Positions 52,723 through 61,687 of a stretch of DNA of 64,000 nt are shown in pieces. Each line of letters opens with the position of its first letter. The stretch's first letter is position 1. The notes beneath the pieces were generated by a model. It ran no database searches and had not been told where the DNA came from. It worked only from the letters and a program-made list of their open reading frames with translations. The position numbers and the translations under genes are program-made. Source of the stretch: Palsa-504 sp963834685 (GTDB lineage Bacteria; Actinomycetota; Actinomycetes; Streptosporangiales; Streptosporangiaceae); NCBI GenBank assembly GCA_963834685.1, contig CAWICW010000017.1:147332-211331 (forward strand). The letters are read 5' to 3'.

Positions 52723-54867
52723 ATGAACGCCGTATCAGGGCAGACCGCTACCGCGCTGCCCGGCAGCCCCTTCCCGCTGGGCGCCACCCCCGGTGAGGGG
52801 GGCACCAACTTCGCGGTGGCCTCCGCTGTCGCCGACGGGATGACGCTGTGCCTGTTCGACGAGGCCGGCACGGAAACGCAGATCCCACTGCGGGACTACG
52901 ACGCTGGCGTCTGGCATGCCTTCGTGCCGGGGATCGGGGAAGGCCAGGCCTACGGGTACCGGGCCGCCGGCCCCTACGATCCGGCTCGCGGTGTGCGCTG
53001 CAATCCGGCCAAGCTGCTGTTGGATCCCTATGCGCGGGCATTCAGCGGATCGGTCACATTCGGGCCGGAGGTGCTCGGATACGCCGGCGACGATCCAGAT
53101 ACACCGAGCGCCGCGGACTCCGCCGGCAGCGTGCCGCGAAGTCTGGTAGTGGCCGAAGATTCATCCCGCTGGCGCGAAGCTACCCACCCGCGGCACCGGT
53201 TCTCCGACACGATCATCTACGAACTGCACGTCAAGGGCTTCACCATGCGCCATCCGGGGATCCCGCCGGAGCTGCGCGGAACATACGCGGGCCTAGGCCA
53301 TGAAGCCGCCCTCGCCCACCTGCTCGACCTCGGGGTAACCGCCGTCGAGCTGCTGCCGGTACACGAAAGCGTCCCCGAGTCGTTCCTGCTGCAGCGCGGG
53401 CTCACGAACTACTGGGGCTACAACACGATCGGATACTTCGCCCCGCATCAGGGCTACTCGGCGGCGGTTCGGGCCGGGAAACCGGGCGGCCAGGTGGACG
53501 AGTTCAAGGCGATGGTCGGCGCGCTGCACGCGGCTGGGCTCGAGGTGCTGCTCGACGTGGTGTTCAACCACACCGCGGAAGCCGGTCAACTCGGCCCGAC
53601 GCTGTGCTACCGGGGCCTGGACAATCGCGGATACTACCGGCTGGATGACGACGACCCGAGGCTTTACTACGACACGACCGGCTGCGGCAACTCGCTGAAC
53701 GCCGGCGATCCGGTGACGCTGCAGCTGATCATGGACTCGCTACGGTACTGGCTGACCCAGATGCACGTGGACGGCTTCCGGTTCGACCTGGCCACCACGC
53801 TCGGGCGCCAAGACGGCGGCTTCCAGCAAGTGTCGGCGTTCTTCGACCTGGTCGCGCAGGATCCGGTGGTGTCCAGGGCCAAGCTGGTCGCCGAGCCATG
53901 GGATGTCGGCCAGTTCGACAGCTACGACCTCGGCCGGTTCCCGCCGCGGTGGCGCGAGTGGAACGGCAAGTACCGCGACACGATGCGCGACTTCTGGCGC
54001 AGCCACCCCGTCGGCCTCGGCGAGTTCGCCACCCGCTTCTGCGGGTCGTCGGACCTGTACGCGGCCTCGCGCCGGCGCCCCACGGCGTCGGTGAACCTGA
54101 TCACGGTCCACGACGGCTTTACCCTCCGGGACCTCGTCTCTTACGACGACAAGCACAACGAAGCCAACGGCGAGTCCAACCGGGACGGGACCAGCGACAA
54201 CCGGTCATGGAACTGCGGGGCGGAAGGCCCGACCGACGACCCCGATGTGCTGGCGCTGCGATCGCGCCAGTCCCGGGCCATGCTCACCACCTTGCTGCTG
54301 TCGTTCGGCGTGCCGATGCTGCTTGGCGGCGACGAGATGGGCCGGACCCAGCAGGGTAACAACAACGCCTACTGCCAGGACAACGAGATCGCCTGGGTTG
54401 ACTGGGCCCAGCCCGACACTGCGCTACAGGACTTCACCAGGCGGCTGGTTGCCCTGCGCAAGGCGCATCCGGTGTTCCGCCGCCGCCGTTACCTGTCCGG
54501 CACAGAAGCATCCGAGCTGCGTTGGTTCACTCCCGCGGGCACCGAGATGACGGCCGCTGACTGGTCGGACGAAGGCGCCCGGGCCATCGGGCTCTACCTG
54601 GACGGATCCGACGACCCCGACCGCGCCGCAGACGGCACGCCACTGCTCGATGACGACTTCTTGGTCTTCGTCAACAGCTGGTGGGAACCGCTGGACTTCG
54701 TCCTTCCGGTCACCAGGGAGCAGGCGTCGTGGCGTATCGAGGTCGACACCTACGACCCGGCGGCACCCGGCAGTTCCAAGGTCGCGCCGCAGAGCGCAGG
54801 CGATCACGTCGCCGTCGGCCCCCGTTCCGTCGTGGTGCTGTCCGATCCGCGCCAGCGCTCACAATGA
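52723..54867 (+). CDS. glgX: Glycogen debranching enzyme GlgX
   Basis: A 714-residue GH13 enzyme. An N-terminal CBM48 domain (PFPLGATPGEGGTNFAVAS) precedes the barrel with LLDVVFNHTAE, MHVDGFRFDLATTLG (nucleophile Asp), LVAEPWDVG (acid Glu) and ITVHDGFTL. It cleaves alpha-1,6 branches of glycogen limit dextrins. It starts two bases after the glucosidase stop, so the pair is cotranscribed and probably acts together on storage glucan. Confidence 0.95.
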   Translation: MNAVSGQTATALPGSPFPLGATPGEGGTNFAVASAVADGMTLCLFDEAGTETQIPLRDYDAGVWHAFVPGIGEGQAYGYRAAGPYDPARGVRCNPAKLLLDPYARAFSGSVTFGPEVLGYAGDDPDTPSAADSAGSVPRSLVVAEDSSRWREATHPRHRFSDTIIYELHVKGFTMRHPGIPPELRGTYAGLGHEAALAHLLDLGVTAVELLPVHESVPESFLLQRGLTNYWGYNTIGYFAPHQGYSAAVRAGKPGGQVDEFKAMVGALHAAGLEVLLDVVFNHTAEAGQLGPTLCYRGLDNRGYYRLDDDDPRLYYDTTGCGNSLNAGDPVTLQLIMDSLRYWLTQMHVDGFRFDLATTLGRQDGGFQQVSAFFDLVAQDPVVSRAKLVAEPWDVGQFDSYDLGRFPPRWREWNGKYRDTMRDFWRSHPVGLGEFATRFCGSSDLYAASRRRPTASVNLITVHDGFTLRDLVSYDDKHNEANGESNRDGTSDNRSWNCGAEGPTDDPDVLALRSRQSRAMLTTLLLSFGVPMLLGGDEMGRTQQGNNNAYCQDNEIAWVDWAQPDTALQDFTRRLVALRKAHPVFRRRRYLSGTEASELRWFTPAGTEMTAADWSDEGARAIGLYLDGSDDPDRAADGTPLLDDDFLVFVNSWWEPLDFVLPVTREQASWRIEVDTYDPAAPGSSKVAPQSAGDHVAVGPRSVVVLSDPRQRSQ

Positions 54868-54887
54868 CGCGAGCGGGGAACCGTTTG

Positions 54888-54906
54888 ATCACCCTGAAGG
54901 GGTGAT
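54888..54906. promoter_or_regulatory. Shared palindrome, site 4 (before the cydAB locus)
   Basis: ATCACCC-TGAAG-GGGTGAT, perfect 7-bp arms with five-base spacer, 21 bases after the glgX stop and centred 70 bases before the small membrane-protein gene. An extra half-site GGGTGA follows at 54924. GCCCGGCTGC follows the palindrome here; site 3 has GCCCGGCTGC 12 bases after its right arm. Confidence 0.75.
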
Positions 54907-54966
54907 GCCCGGCTGCACCTAGGGGGTGAAGGTCAAAACCAACCACCAACGGCAAGGACGGGTCTC

Positions 54967-55248
54967 ATGTCTGCCAACACGGATACAAGCAGTAGCTTGC
55001 CGGCGTTCAATTCCGGCCTGCTGATCACTGGGGGTGCGCTCGTAGCCGCGGGCGCCATGATCGCGCTGGCGGGCCTGGCCGTCGACGGCTCGCATGTGGT
55101 CTCCGCGACCCGTCGATGGATCAAGGAAATGGAAGTGCCGCCCAGCGAGCTGGCCAGGATCAAGTGGACGCAGGCCAGGCCCGCCGCGGCCGCCGGAGCC
55201 GCCGCCTGGCAGAACGGCGTCTCCGCTCGCGATGCAGCCGGGACGTGA
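54967..55248 (+). CDS. Small single-helix membrane protein of the cyd locus, hypothetical
   Basis: A 93-residue protein with one hydrophobic helix at about residues 17-39 (LLITGGALVAAGAMIALAGL), then VSATRRWIKEMEVPPSELAR and an Ala-rich tail. I do not know its function. The MEVPPSE-type stretch occurs in small proteins beside actinomycete respiratory genes. It starts 60 bases after a shared palindrome and ends 66 bases before cydA, so it may be a subunit or assembly factor of the oxidase; this is inference. Confidence 0.68.
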   Translation: MSANTDTSSSLPAFNSGLLITGGALVAAGAMIALAGLAVDGSHVVSATRRWIKEMEVPPSELARIKWTQARPAAAAGAAAWQNGVSARDAAGT

Positions 55249-55314
55249 CGGACCGGCTGCTGCCGCATACGCGCTGGCCAGCCGGTCGGCAGCCCTCCTG
55301 ACCAAGGGGTGTAG

Positions 55315-56700
55315 ATGACTAACGTCGACTTGGCGCGGGTGGAGTTCGCGTTTGTGTCGATCAATCATTTCTTTTTCGTCCCGATCACGATTGGTCTGGC
55401 GTTCCTGACCGCCTTGCTGCAGACGGCGTGGTATCGCAGCAAGCGCGATGATTACCTGCGGCTGACCCGGTTCTTCGGCACGCTGCTGGTCATCAACGTC
55501 GCGATCGGCGTGGTGACCGGGATTGTGCAGGAGTTCCAGTTCGGGATGAACTGGGGCGCGTACTCGCGGCTGGTCGGCAACATCTTCGGCGCGCCGCTGG
55601 CGATGGAAGGGCTGGCCGCGTTCTTCCTGGAGTCGACGTTCCTGGGGTTGTGGCTGTTCGGCTGGGATAAGCTGCCGCGACGGCTGCACCTGGCGACGAT
55701 CTGGGCGGTCTCGCTGGGCTCGGCGCTGTCGGCGGCGTTCATCTTGGCGGCCAACTCCTGGATGCAGCACCCGGTCGGCTACGTAATGGTGAACGGGAAG
55801 CCGCAGCTGAACGACATCTGGGCGTTGTTCACCAACCCGGTGTTCGTGTGGGGATACGCCAAGGTGCTGTTCGCGTCGCTGGTCACCGGCACCGTGGTGA
55901 TGCTGGCGGTCTCGGCGTGGCAGCTGCGGCACGGCGGGGAGCGGGAGGTGTTCACCCGGTCCGCGCGGCTCGCGCTGATCATCCTGGTCCCGGCGATCTT
56001 GTTCACCATGCTGGTGGGCGATGAGCTCGGCGTGATCGAGGCCAGATACCAGCCGATGAAGATCGCGGCGGCCGAAGCGCAGTGGACCACCTGCCAGCCG
56101 TGCTCGTTCTCGCTGTTCCAGATCGGCGGCGGCAACGACGACCAGACCCCGACCCAGATCATCGAGATCCCGCACCTGCTGTCCCTGCTGGCCACCAACC
56201 ACTGGAACGGCCAGGTCGTCGGGCTGGACCCGCTGCAGTCCCAGTACGCGAAGCAGTACGGCCCCGGTTACTACGTGCCGAACGTGTTCATCCAGTACTG
56301 GGCGATGCGGGCGATGGCCTACCTGGGGGTCGTGGTCCTGGGGATATCGGTGTGGGGGCTGTGGCTGATCCGGCGGAAAAAGCTCGCCACCTCCCGGGTG
56401 TTCCTGTGGGTGGCGGTGTGGGGGGCGGTGCTGCCGTTCGTGATGAACACCGCAGGCTGGTTCCTGACCGAGAGCGGCCGGCAGCCGTGGATCGTGCAAG
56501 GCATCATGCTGACCAAGAACGGGATCTCGCCGACCCTCAGCACTACCTGGCTGTGGATCAGCCTGGTGGCCTTCGTCCTGCTCTACGGCACCCTCGCCAC
56601 CGTCGACCTGATCTTGATGCTGCGGTACTCCCGCGAACAACTCCCGCCCCCGCGCACCGAGGCCGACGCCGACGCGTCGGTGCCGGCCGTCCTGTATTGA
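55315..56700 (+). CDS. cydA: Cytochrome bd ubiquinol/menaquinol oxidase subunit I
   Basis: A 461-residue membrane protein. The N-terminal FAFVSINHFFFVPITIGLAF contains the heme ligand His18 and MEGLAAFFLESTFLGLW the conserved Glu region. The quinol-binding Q-loop is of the short type (VIEARYQPMKIAAAEAQW) and holds a CxxC pair, Cys260 and Cys263. It oxidises quinol and reduces oxygen to water at low oxygen. cydB follows after seven bases; no cydX gene was recognised, though the small gene at 54967 is a candidate for an accessory protein. Confidence 0.95.
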   Translation: MTNVDLARVEFAFVSINHFFFVPITIGLAFLTALLQTAWYRSKRDDYLRLTRFFGTLLVINVAIGVVTGIVQEFQFGMNWGAYSRLVGNIFGAPLAMEGLAAFFLESTFLGLWLFGWDKLPRRLHLATIWAVSLGSALSAAFILAANSWMQHPVGYVMVNGKPQLNDIWALFTNPVFVWGYAKVLFASLVTGTVVMLAVSAWQLRHGGEREVFTRSARLALIILVPAILFTMLVGDELGVIEARYQPMKIAAAEAQWTTCQPCSFSLFQIGGGNDDQTPTQIIEIPHLLSLLATNHWNGQVVGLDPLQSQYAKQYGPGYYVPNVFIQYWAMRAMAYLGVVVLGISVWGLWLIRRKKLATSRVFLWVAVWGAVLPFVMNTAGWFLTESGRQPWIVQGIMLTKNGISPTLSTTWLWISLVAFVLLYGTLATVDLILMLRYSREQLPPPRTEADADASVPAVLY

Positions 56701-56707
56701 GGTCACG

Positions 56708-57787
56708 ATGAGCAGCCTCATCCCGTTCTGGTACATCGTCATCACGATCTTGTGGACCGGCTTTTTCATCCTGGAGGGGTTCGACTTCGGCGTCGGCATG
56801 CTGCACAGCGTGATCGGCACCGACGAGGCCGGCCGCCGGGCGGCCATCAACACGATCGGGCCGCTATGGGACGGCAACGAGGTCTGGCTGATCGTGGCCG
56901 GGGCCGCCATGTTCGCCGCGTTCCCCGGCTGGTACGCGACGATGTTCTCGGCCTACAACCTGGCGCTGGTCCTGCTGCTGGCCGCCCTGATCGTCCGCGG
57001 GGTGGCCTTCGAATACCGCGGCAAGCGGGACGCGGCCCGCTGGCGCCGCACGTGGGACGTGCTGCTCACCGCGGGCAGTCTGCTATCCCCGCTGCTGATC
57101 GGCGTGGCCCTGGCCGGATTGCTGCACGGACTGCCCATCAACTCGGCCCAGAACTTCACCGGGTCCTTCTGGGACCTGCTCCAGCCCTATGCCCTGTTCA
57201 CCGGCGTCACCTTGGTGCTGATCTGCCTGCTGCACGGCGCGACGTTCTTGTGCCTGAAGACCACCGGTGACATGCGCGAACGGTCCTGGCAGGTAGCCCG
57301 CCGGGTGGCGCCCCTCACGTGCGCCGCCGTCATCGGCTTCATCATCTGGACCCACGTGACCGCCAGTACCGCCTTCTTCCTCAACGTGATCGAGCTGCTC
57401 GCCGTGCTCGCCGTCATCGCCGCCGTCTGGCTGGTCTACGACCACCGCGAGGGTTTCGCCTTCGCCGCGACCACCGTCACCATCGCGTCCTGCATCATCT
57501 CGCTCTTCGTTGACCTGTACCCCAACGTGATGGTCTCCTCCACCAACCCGGCGTACAACCTCACCGTGCACAACACCGCGTCCGGAGGGTACTCCCTCAA
57601 GGTGATGACCGTCGTGGTCATCATCTTCCTGCCGGTCGTCCTCGCGTACCAGACCTGGACCTACTACGTGTTCCGGCGCCGCGTCAGTAAACAGGAATTC
57701 GAGCCGCCCGCTCCATCCCCCGGAGGCGCGCCCGCGACCGAGCCGACACCCCAGCCCACCGTTCCCCCGGTCCGGCCCGGGAGCTGA
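56708..57787 (+). CDS. cydB: Cytochrome bd oxidase subunit II
   Basis: A 359-residue protein with about nine helices. It carries FILEGFDFGVGML, PLWDGNEVWLIVAGAAMFAA and AYNLALVLLLAALIVRGVAFE, with the conserved Asp and Trp that belong to the family's structural core. It forms the heterodimer with CydA in the membrane. A Pro-rich C-terminal tail of about 30 residues is an actinomycete feature. The stop is six bases before shared palindrome site 5. Confidence 0.95.
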   Translation: MSSLIPFWYIVITILWTGFFILEGFDFGVGMLHSVIGTDEAGRRAAINTIGPLWDGNEVWLIVAGAAMFAAFPGWYATMFSAYNLALVLLLAALIVRGVAFEYRGKRDAARWRRTWDVLLTAGSLLSPLLIGVALAGLLHGLPINSAQNFTGSFWDLLQPYALFTGVTLVLICLLHGATFLCLKTTGDMRERSWQVARRVAPLTCAAVIGFIIWTHVTASTAFFLNVIELLAVLAVIAAVWLVYDHREGFAFAATTVTIASCIISLFVDLYPNVMVSSTNPAYNLTVHNTASGGYSLKVMTVVVIIFLPVVLAYQTWTYYVFRRRVSKQEFEPPAPSPGGAPATEPTPQPTVPPVRPGS

Positions 57788-57792
57788 GCCGG

Positions 57793-57811
57793 ATCGCCCG
57801 GTTCGGGGGAT
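57793..57811. promoter_or_regulatory. Shared palindrome, site 5, degenerate (before the zwf-like operon)
   Basis: ATCGCCC-GGTTC-GGGGGAT: each arm differs from the consensus at one position, with the same five-base spacer and following GCC. It is centred 63 bases before the zwf-like ATG, nearly the same distance as sites 1 and 4. Because it is degenerate it is the least certain of the five. Confidence 0.45.
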
Positions 57812-57864
57812 GCCAACGGGCCCTGGACCCGATGTGATCGTAATGATTGGTCAGGAGGAATGAC

Positions 57865-59241
57865 ATGGCGACAAACCAAGTTGATGCGCTGGTGATTTTC
57901 GGTGCCACCGGAGACCTGGCGAAGATCGAGACGTTCCCGGCGCTGGTGGGGCTGGTCCAGCGCGGGGTGCTGGACGTCCCGGTGATCGGCGTGGCCAAGA
58001 GCGGGTGGGGGCTAGAGCAGTTCCGCGACTACGCTACCGCCTCGCTGCGGCTCAACAACATGGATCCGAACGGCGCGGCGGCGCAAAAGATGCTGGGGCT
58101 GCTGCGCTACGTGGACGGGGATCTCGGCGACGAGGCCACCTACAAGGCCATGTCGGATCAGATCGGTTCGGGCCAGAAAGTCCTGTACTACATGGAGGTG
58201 CCGGCCCAGCTGTTCGGGCGGATCGCGCAGGGAATAGCGGACGCAGGCCGCACGAAGGACGCGCGGGTGATGGTGGAGAAGCCGTTCGGCATCAACCTGG
58301 CCAGCTCGCGGCAGCTCAACGACACCATGCACCAGTACTTCCCGGAGGAGGCGATCTTCCGGGTCGACGACTGGCTGGCCTTCGATCCGGTGGAGAACGT
58401 GCTGTTCGTCCGGTTCGCCAACTCGGTGATCGAGCCCCTGCTCAACCGGACCTACGTCGACAACATCCAGATCACAATGGCCGAGGCGTTCGACGTCTCG
58501 GACCGCGGCCGGTTCTACGACCGGACCGGTGCCATCAGGGACGTGCTGCAGAACCACATGCTCCAGGTACTGGCGACCATCCTGGCCGAACCGCCTAGCT
58601 CGCATGGCCTGTCCGGCTGGCGGGACGCCAAGCAGCAGGTGGTGAACGCGCTGAGCCCGCTGACCCCGGAGAACACGGTGCGGGGCCAGTACGAGGGCTA
58701 CCGCCAGGTGGACGGCGTCGACCCGAATTCGACCGTGGAGACGTACGTCGCGGTCAGGCTCACCGCCGATACCTGGCGCTGGGCCGGAGTGCCGATCTTG
58801 ATCCGGGCGGGCAAATGCATGTCGGTCACCGCCACCGAGGTCAACATCACGTTCAAGCAGCCGCCACACGACGTATTCGGGATCGAGCCCGTCACGCCAG
58901 AGGACATGCTGAGGTTCCGGATCTGGCCGGAGACGCAGGTCGGCCTCACCCTGCACGGAAAGAAGCCCGGTGCTGGCTGGGAGCCGCAGGCGGAGGACCT
59001 TTCGTTCGCGCAGCAGCCCGGGTCGGACATCCGCCCCTACGACCGGCTCATCGGCGCGGCGCTGGACGGGGAGCGCTGGCTGTTCGCGCGGCAGGACACC
59101 GTGGAAGCCGCATGGGAGATCGTCGACCCGGTGCTCGGCGATGTTGTCCCCGTGCACCCCTACGCCAAGGGCAGCTGGGGTCCCAAGGAGGCGGAGCGGC
59201 TACTGACCGGCCGGGAAACCTGGTACGACCCGGCAGGCTGA
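57865..59241 (+). CDS. Glucose-6-phosphate dehydrogenase homologue with altered substrate site
   Basis: A 458-residue member of the G6PDH family starting at ATG 57865 behind AGGAGG. NADP-site FGATGDLAKIE, EKPFGINLASS, the His231 of DVLQNHMLQVL and IRAGK are present. The defining RIDHYLGKE is replaced by RVDDWLAFD (Asp169, Trp170, Phe173): the His, Tyr and Lys that hold the sugar phosphate in the known structures are lost. It may therefore use a different or unphosphorylated substrate, or be inactive. It heads a run with NDH-2, a cyclase and a GMC oxidoreductase. Confidence 0.85.
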   Translation: MATNQVDALVIFGATGDLAKIETFPALVGLVQRGVLDVPVIGVAKSGWGLEQFRDYATASLRLNNMDPNGAAAQKMLGLLRYVDGDLGDEATYKAMSDQIGSGQKVLYYMEVPAQLFGRIAQGIADAGRTKDARVMVEKPFGINLASSRQLNDTMHQYFPEEAIFRVDDWLAFDPVENVLFVRFANSVIEPLLNRTYVDNIQITMAEAFDVSDRGRFYDRTGAIRDVLQNHMLQVLATILAEPPSSHGLSGWRDAKQQVVNALSPLTPENTVRGQYEGYRQVDGVDPNSTVETYVAVRLTADTWRWAGVPILIRAGKCMSVTATEVNITFKQPPHDVFGIEPVTPEDMLRFRIWPETQVGLTLHGKKPGAGWEPQAEDLSFAQQPGSDIRPYDRLIGAALDGERWLFARQDTVEAAWEIVDPVLGDVVPVHPYAKGSWGPKEAERLLTGRETWYDPAG

Positions 59242-59283
59242 GCCGCACGCAGAAATGAAGGATGACCGGATCGGGGACGCGCC

Positions 59284-60711
59284 ATGAACGACCAAGATAG
59301 CCAGCGCCGCGTGGTGATCATCGGCGGCGGATTCGCCGGGCTGTTCGCCGCCCGGGTGCTGCGCCGCGCCCCGGTCCGGGTGACCCTCATCGACAGACGC
59401 CCGCACCACCTGTTCCAGCCCCTGCTGTACCAGTGCTCGACCGGGATCTTGTCCGAGGGGAAGATCGCCGTTCCGCTGCGGGATCTGCTCCGTAAGCAAC
59501 AGAATGCGGACTTCGTGCTGGCCGAGGTGACCGGCATCGACGCGGAAGGGCGCCGTGTCTTCGCGACGCGGCCGCTCGGGGACCAGCTGGAGTTCGGCTA
59601 CGACTACCTGATCGTAGCGGCCGGGGTGCAGCAATCGTATTTCGGGCACGACGAGTACGCCACGTGGGCGCCCGGCATGAAGACCATCGAGCATGCCCTG
59701 GTCATCCGGCGCCGCGTCTTCGGCTCGTTCGAGATGGCAGATTCCGCGGCAGACCCGGAGGAGCGCAGCCGCTGGCTCACCTTCGCCTTGGTCGGCGCCG
59801 GACCCACGGGCGTCGAGCTGGCCGGGCAGATCCGGGAGGTGGCCACCAAGACGCTGCGCGACGAATACCGTCACATCAAGCCCGAGGACGCCCGGGTGCT
59901 GCTGTTCGACGGCGGGGACGCCCCGCTCGCCTCGTTCGGTCCGGAGCTGTCGGCCAAGGCGGCCCGCACCCTGGACAAACTCGGCGTCGAGCAGCACATG
60001 CACTCGATCGTGACCGACGTAAACGCCACCGGGCTGAGCGTCCGCGCTCAGGACGGCACGGTGACCCGCCATCAGGCGGGCACCGTGCTGTGGACCGCGG
60101 GGGTGGAAGCACCGTCGGTGGCGGCGGCGATCGCGGCGGCCACCGGCGCAAAGCAGGACCGGGCCGGCCGCATCATGGTCGGCGACGACTGCACCATTCC
60201 CGATCACCCTGAGATCTTCGTGACCGGGGACGTCATGAGCCTGAACAAGCTCCCCGGTGTGTGCGAGGTAGCCATGCAGACCGGCATATACGTCGGGCAA
60301 CGCATCAAACACGAGGTCACCGGGCACATGCCCACCAAGCCGTTCCGTTACCATGACCTGGGGTCGGCCGCTTACCTGTCCCGCGGCCGCGCGGTCGTTT
60401 CGGTGCGACGCGTGCACCTCTCCGGCTTCCCCGCCTGGGTCGTCTGGCTGTTCATCCACATCGGCTTCCTGACCGGCTTCCGCAATCGCCTCGGCGCGCT
60501 GGTGAGCTGGTGGCCCGCCTTTGTCCGTGGCGTGCGCCGGGAACGGACGTACACCACCGAGGAGGTGGGGCTGGTACACAGTGCATACGACGTGCTGCCG
60601 CCTTCCATCGCTGGCACGGCGCTCCCTGGTAGTACGACCGGTGCGGAGCTACCCGGTGCAGGCCCTAAGCCCTCCATCGCCGGCCCCGGGTCCTCCAGCC
60701 GAGCGGGATAA
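59284..60711 (+). CDS. ndh: Type II NADH:quinone oxidoreductase-like FAD/NAD-dependent dehydrogenase
   Basis: A 475-residue flavoprotein with two dinucleotide-binding motifs: VVIIGGGFAGLFAARVL and FALVGAGPTGVELAGQI, plus FVTGDVMSLNKLPGVCEVAM and the C-terminal hydrophobic segment FPAWVVWLFIHIGFLTGF that anchors NDH-2 to the membrane. It passes electrons from NADH to menaquinone without proton pumping and could feed the cytochrome bd upstream. The tail after residue 430 is Pro/Gly-rich and low complexity. Confidence 0.88.
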   Translation: MNDQDSQRRVVIIGGGFAGLFAARVLRRAPVRVTLIDRRPHHLFQPLLYQCSTGILSEGKIAVPLRDLLRKQQNADFVLAEVTGIDAEGRRVFATRPLGDQLEFGYDYLIVAAGVQQSYFGHDEYATWAPGMKTIEHALVIRRRVFGSFEMADSAADPEERSRWLTFALVGAGPTGVELAGQIREVATKTLRDEYRHIKPEDARVLLFDGGDAPLASFGPELSAKAARTLDKLGVEQHMHSIVTDVNATGLSVRAQDGTVTRHQAGTVLWTAGVEAPSVAAAIAAATGAKQDRAGRIMVGDDCTIPDHPEIFVTGDVMSLNKLPGVCEVAMQTGIYVGQRIKHEVTGHMPTKPFRYHDLGSAAYLSRGRAVVSVRRVHLSGFPAWVVWLFIHIGFLTGFRNRLGALVSWWPAFVRGVRRERTYTTEEVGLVHSAYDVLPPSIAGTALPGSTTGAELPGAGPKPSIAGPGSSSRAG

Positions 60712-60721
60712 CCCTGGCCAG

Positions 60722-61648
60722 ATGAGTGACTTCGAGCTGAGCGCGGCCGAGTTCCGCGCCCTCTACGACCGGGTGAGACACATGTCCCGGTGGGGACCGG
60801 CCGACCGGCGGGGAGCGTTGAACAACATCTCGCCCGCGCAGGTGGTGGCGGCGGCCAGCGGTGTCTGCCGTGGCCGCGCTGTGTCGCTGGCGGCGCCGAT
60901 CGAGAGCGAGGTGGCGCTCGACAACCCCGATCCGGCCGTACATCTGATGACTCACGGGACCAGCTCGGCCGCCGCCTTTGGGCTCTCATTCGCCATGGAC
61001 CGGGTGGCCATGAACATCCACGGCAACGCCGACAGCCATATCGACGCCCTGTCTCACGTGATCTTCGACGGCACCCTCTACAACGGCGTGAGCGCGGACG
61101 CCGTCACGGCGGCGGGGGCAACTGAGCTTTCCATAGAGGTGGCCGGAGGCGGGATCGTCGGCCGTGGTCTGCTGCTCGACATCCCGCGGGTGCGAGGGGT
61201 GCCGTGGCTGGAGCCGGGTGATCACGTGACCGCCGATGACCTGATCACGGCGGAGGCGGCGCAGGAGGTCCGCATCGAGCCGGGCGATCTGCTGTTCGTC
61301 GGGGTCGGCCATCGCAGCCGCCGCCGTGCGCTGGGGCCGTGGGATGCCGCAAATGGGCGTGCCGGGTTGCATCCAGTGGCGCTGGAACTCCTCGCGGAAC
61401 GACGGATCGCGGTCCTGGGCAGCGACGGCAACAACGACACGGCGCCGAGCGCGGCCGAGGATGTCGACTTTCCGGTGCACGTGCTCGCCGTCAACGCGAT
61501 GGGCCTGCACCTCCTGGACTGGCTGCAATTCGACGACCTCGTCGCGGTGTGCGAGGAGCTGAACCGCTGGACATTCCTCTGCGTCGTCGCGCCTCTCCGG
61601 CTTCGCGCCGCGACCGGCTCGCCCGTCAACCCGATCGCCATTTTCTGA
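60722..61648 (+). CDS. Cyclase family protein (kynurenine formamidase-like metal-dependent hydrolase)
   Basis: A 308-residue protein with the cyclase-family metal motif in MNIHGNADSHIDALSHVIFD (His, His-x-Asp and His ligands) and the later GRGLLLDIPRVRG and GDLLFVGVGHRSRR. Members hydrolyse amides or lactones and some act on sugar lactones, isatin or N-formylkynurenine. In this position next to sugar-oxidising genes a lactonase role is conceivable, but not shown. It starts 10 bases after the NDH-2 stop and is probably coupled. Confidence 0.82.
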   Translation: MSDFELSAAEFRALYDRVRHMSRWGPADRRGALNNISPAQVVAAASGVCRGRAVSLAAPIESEVALDNPDPAVHLMTHGTSSAAAFGLSFAMDRVAMNIHGNADSHIDALSHVIFDGTLYNGVSADAVTAAGATELSIEVAGGGIVGRGLLLDIPRVRGVPWLEPGDHVTADDLITAEAAQEVRIEPGDLLFVGVGHRSRRRALGPWDAANGRAGLHPVALELLAERRIAVLGSDGNNDTAPSAAEDVDFPVHVLAVNAMGLHLLDWLQFDDLVAVCEELNRWTFLCVVAPLRLRAATGSPVNPIAIF

Positions 61649-61687
61649 ACTGGCAGGCTGGCTACCCGGCCTCGGAAGGAGCACGAC

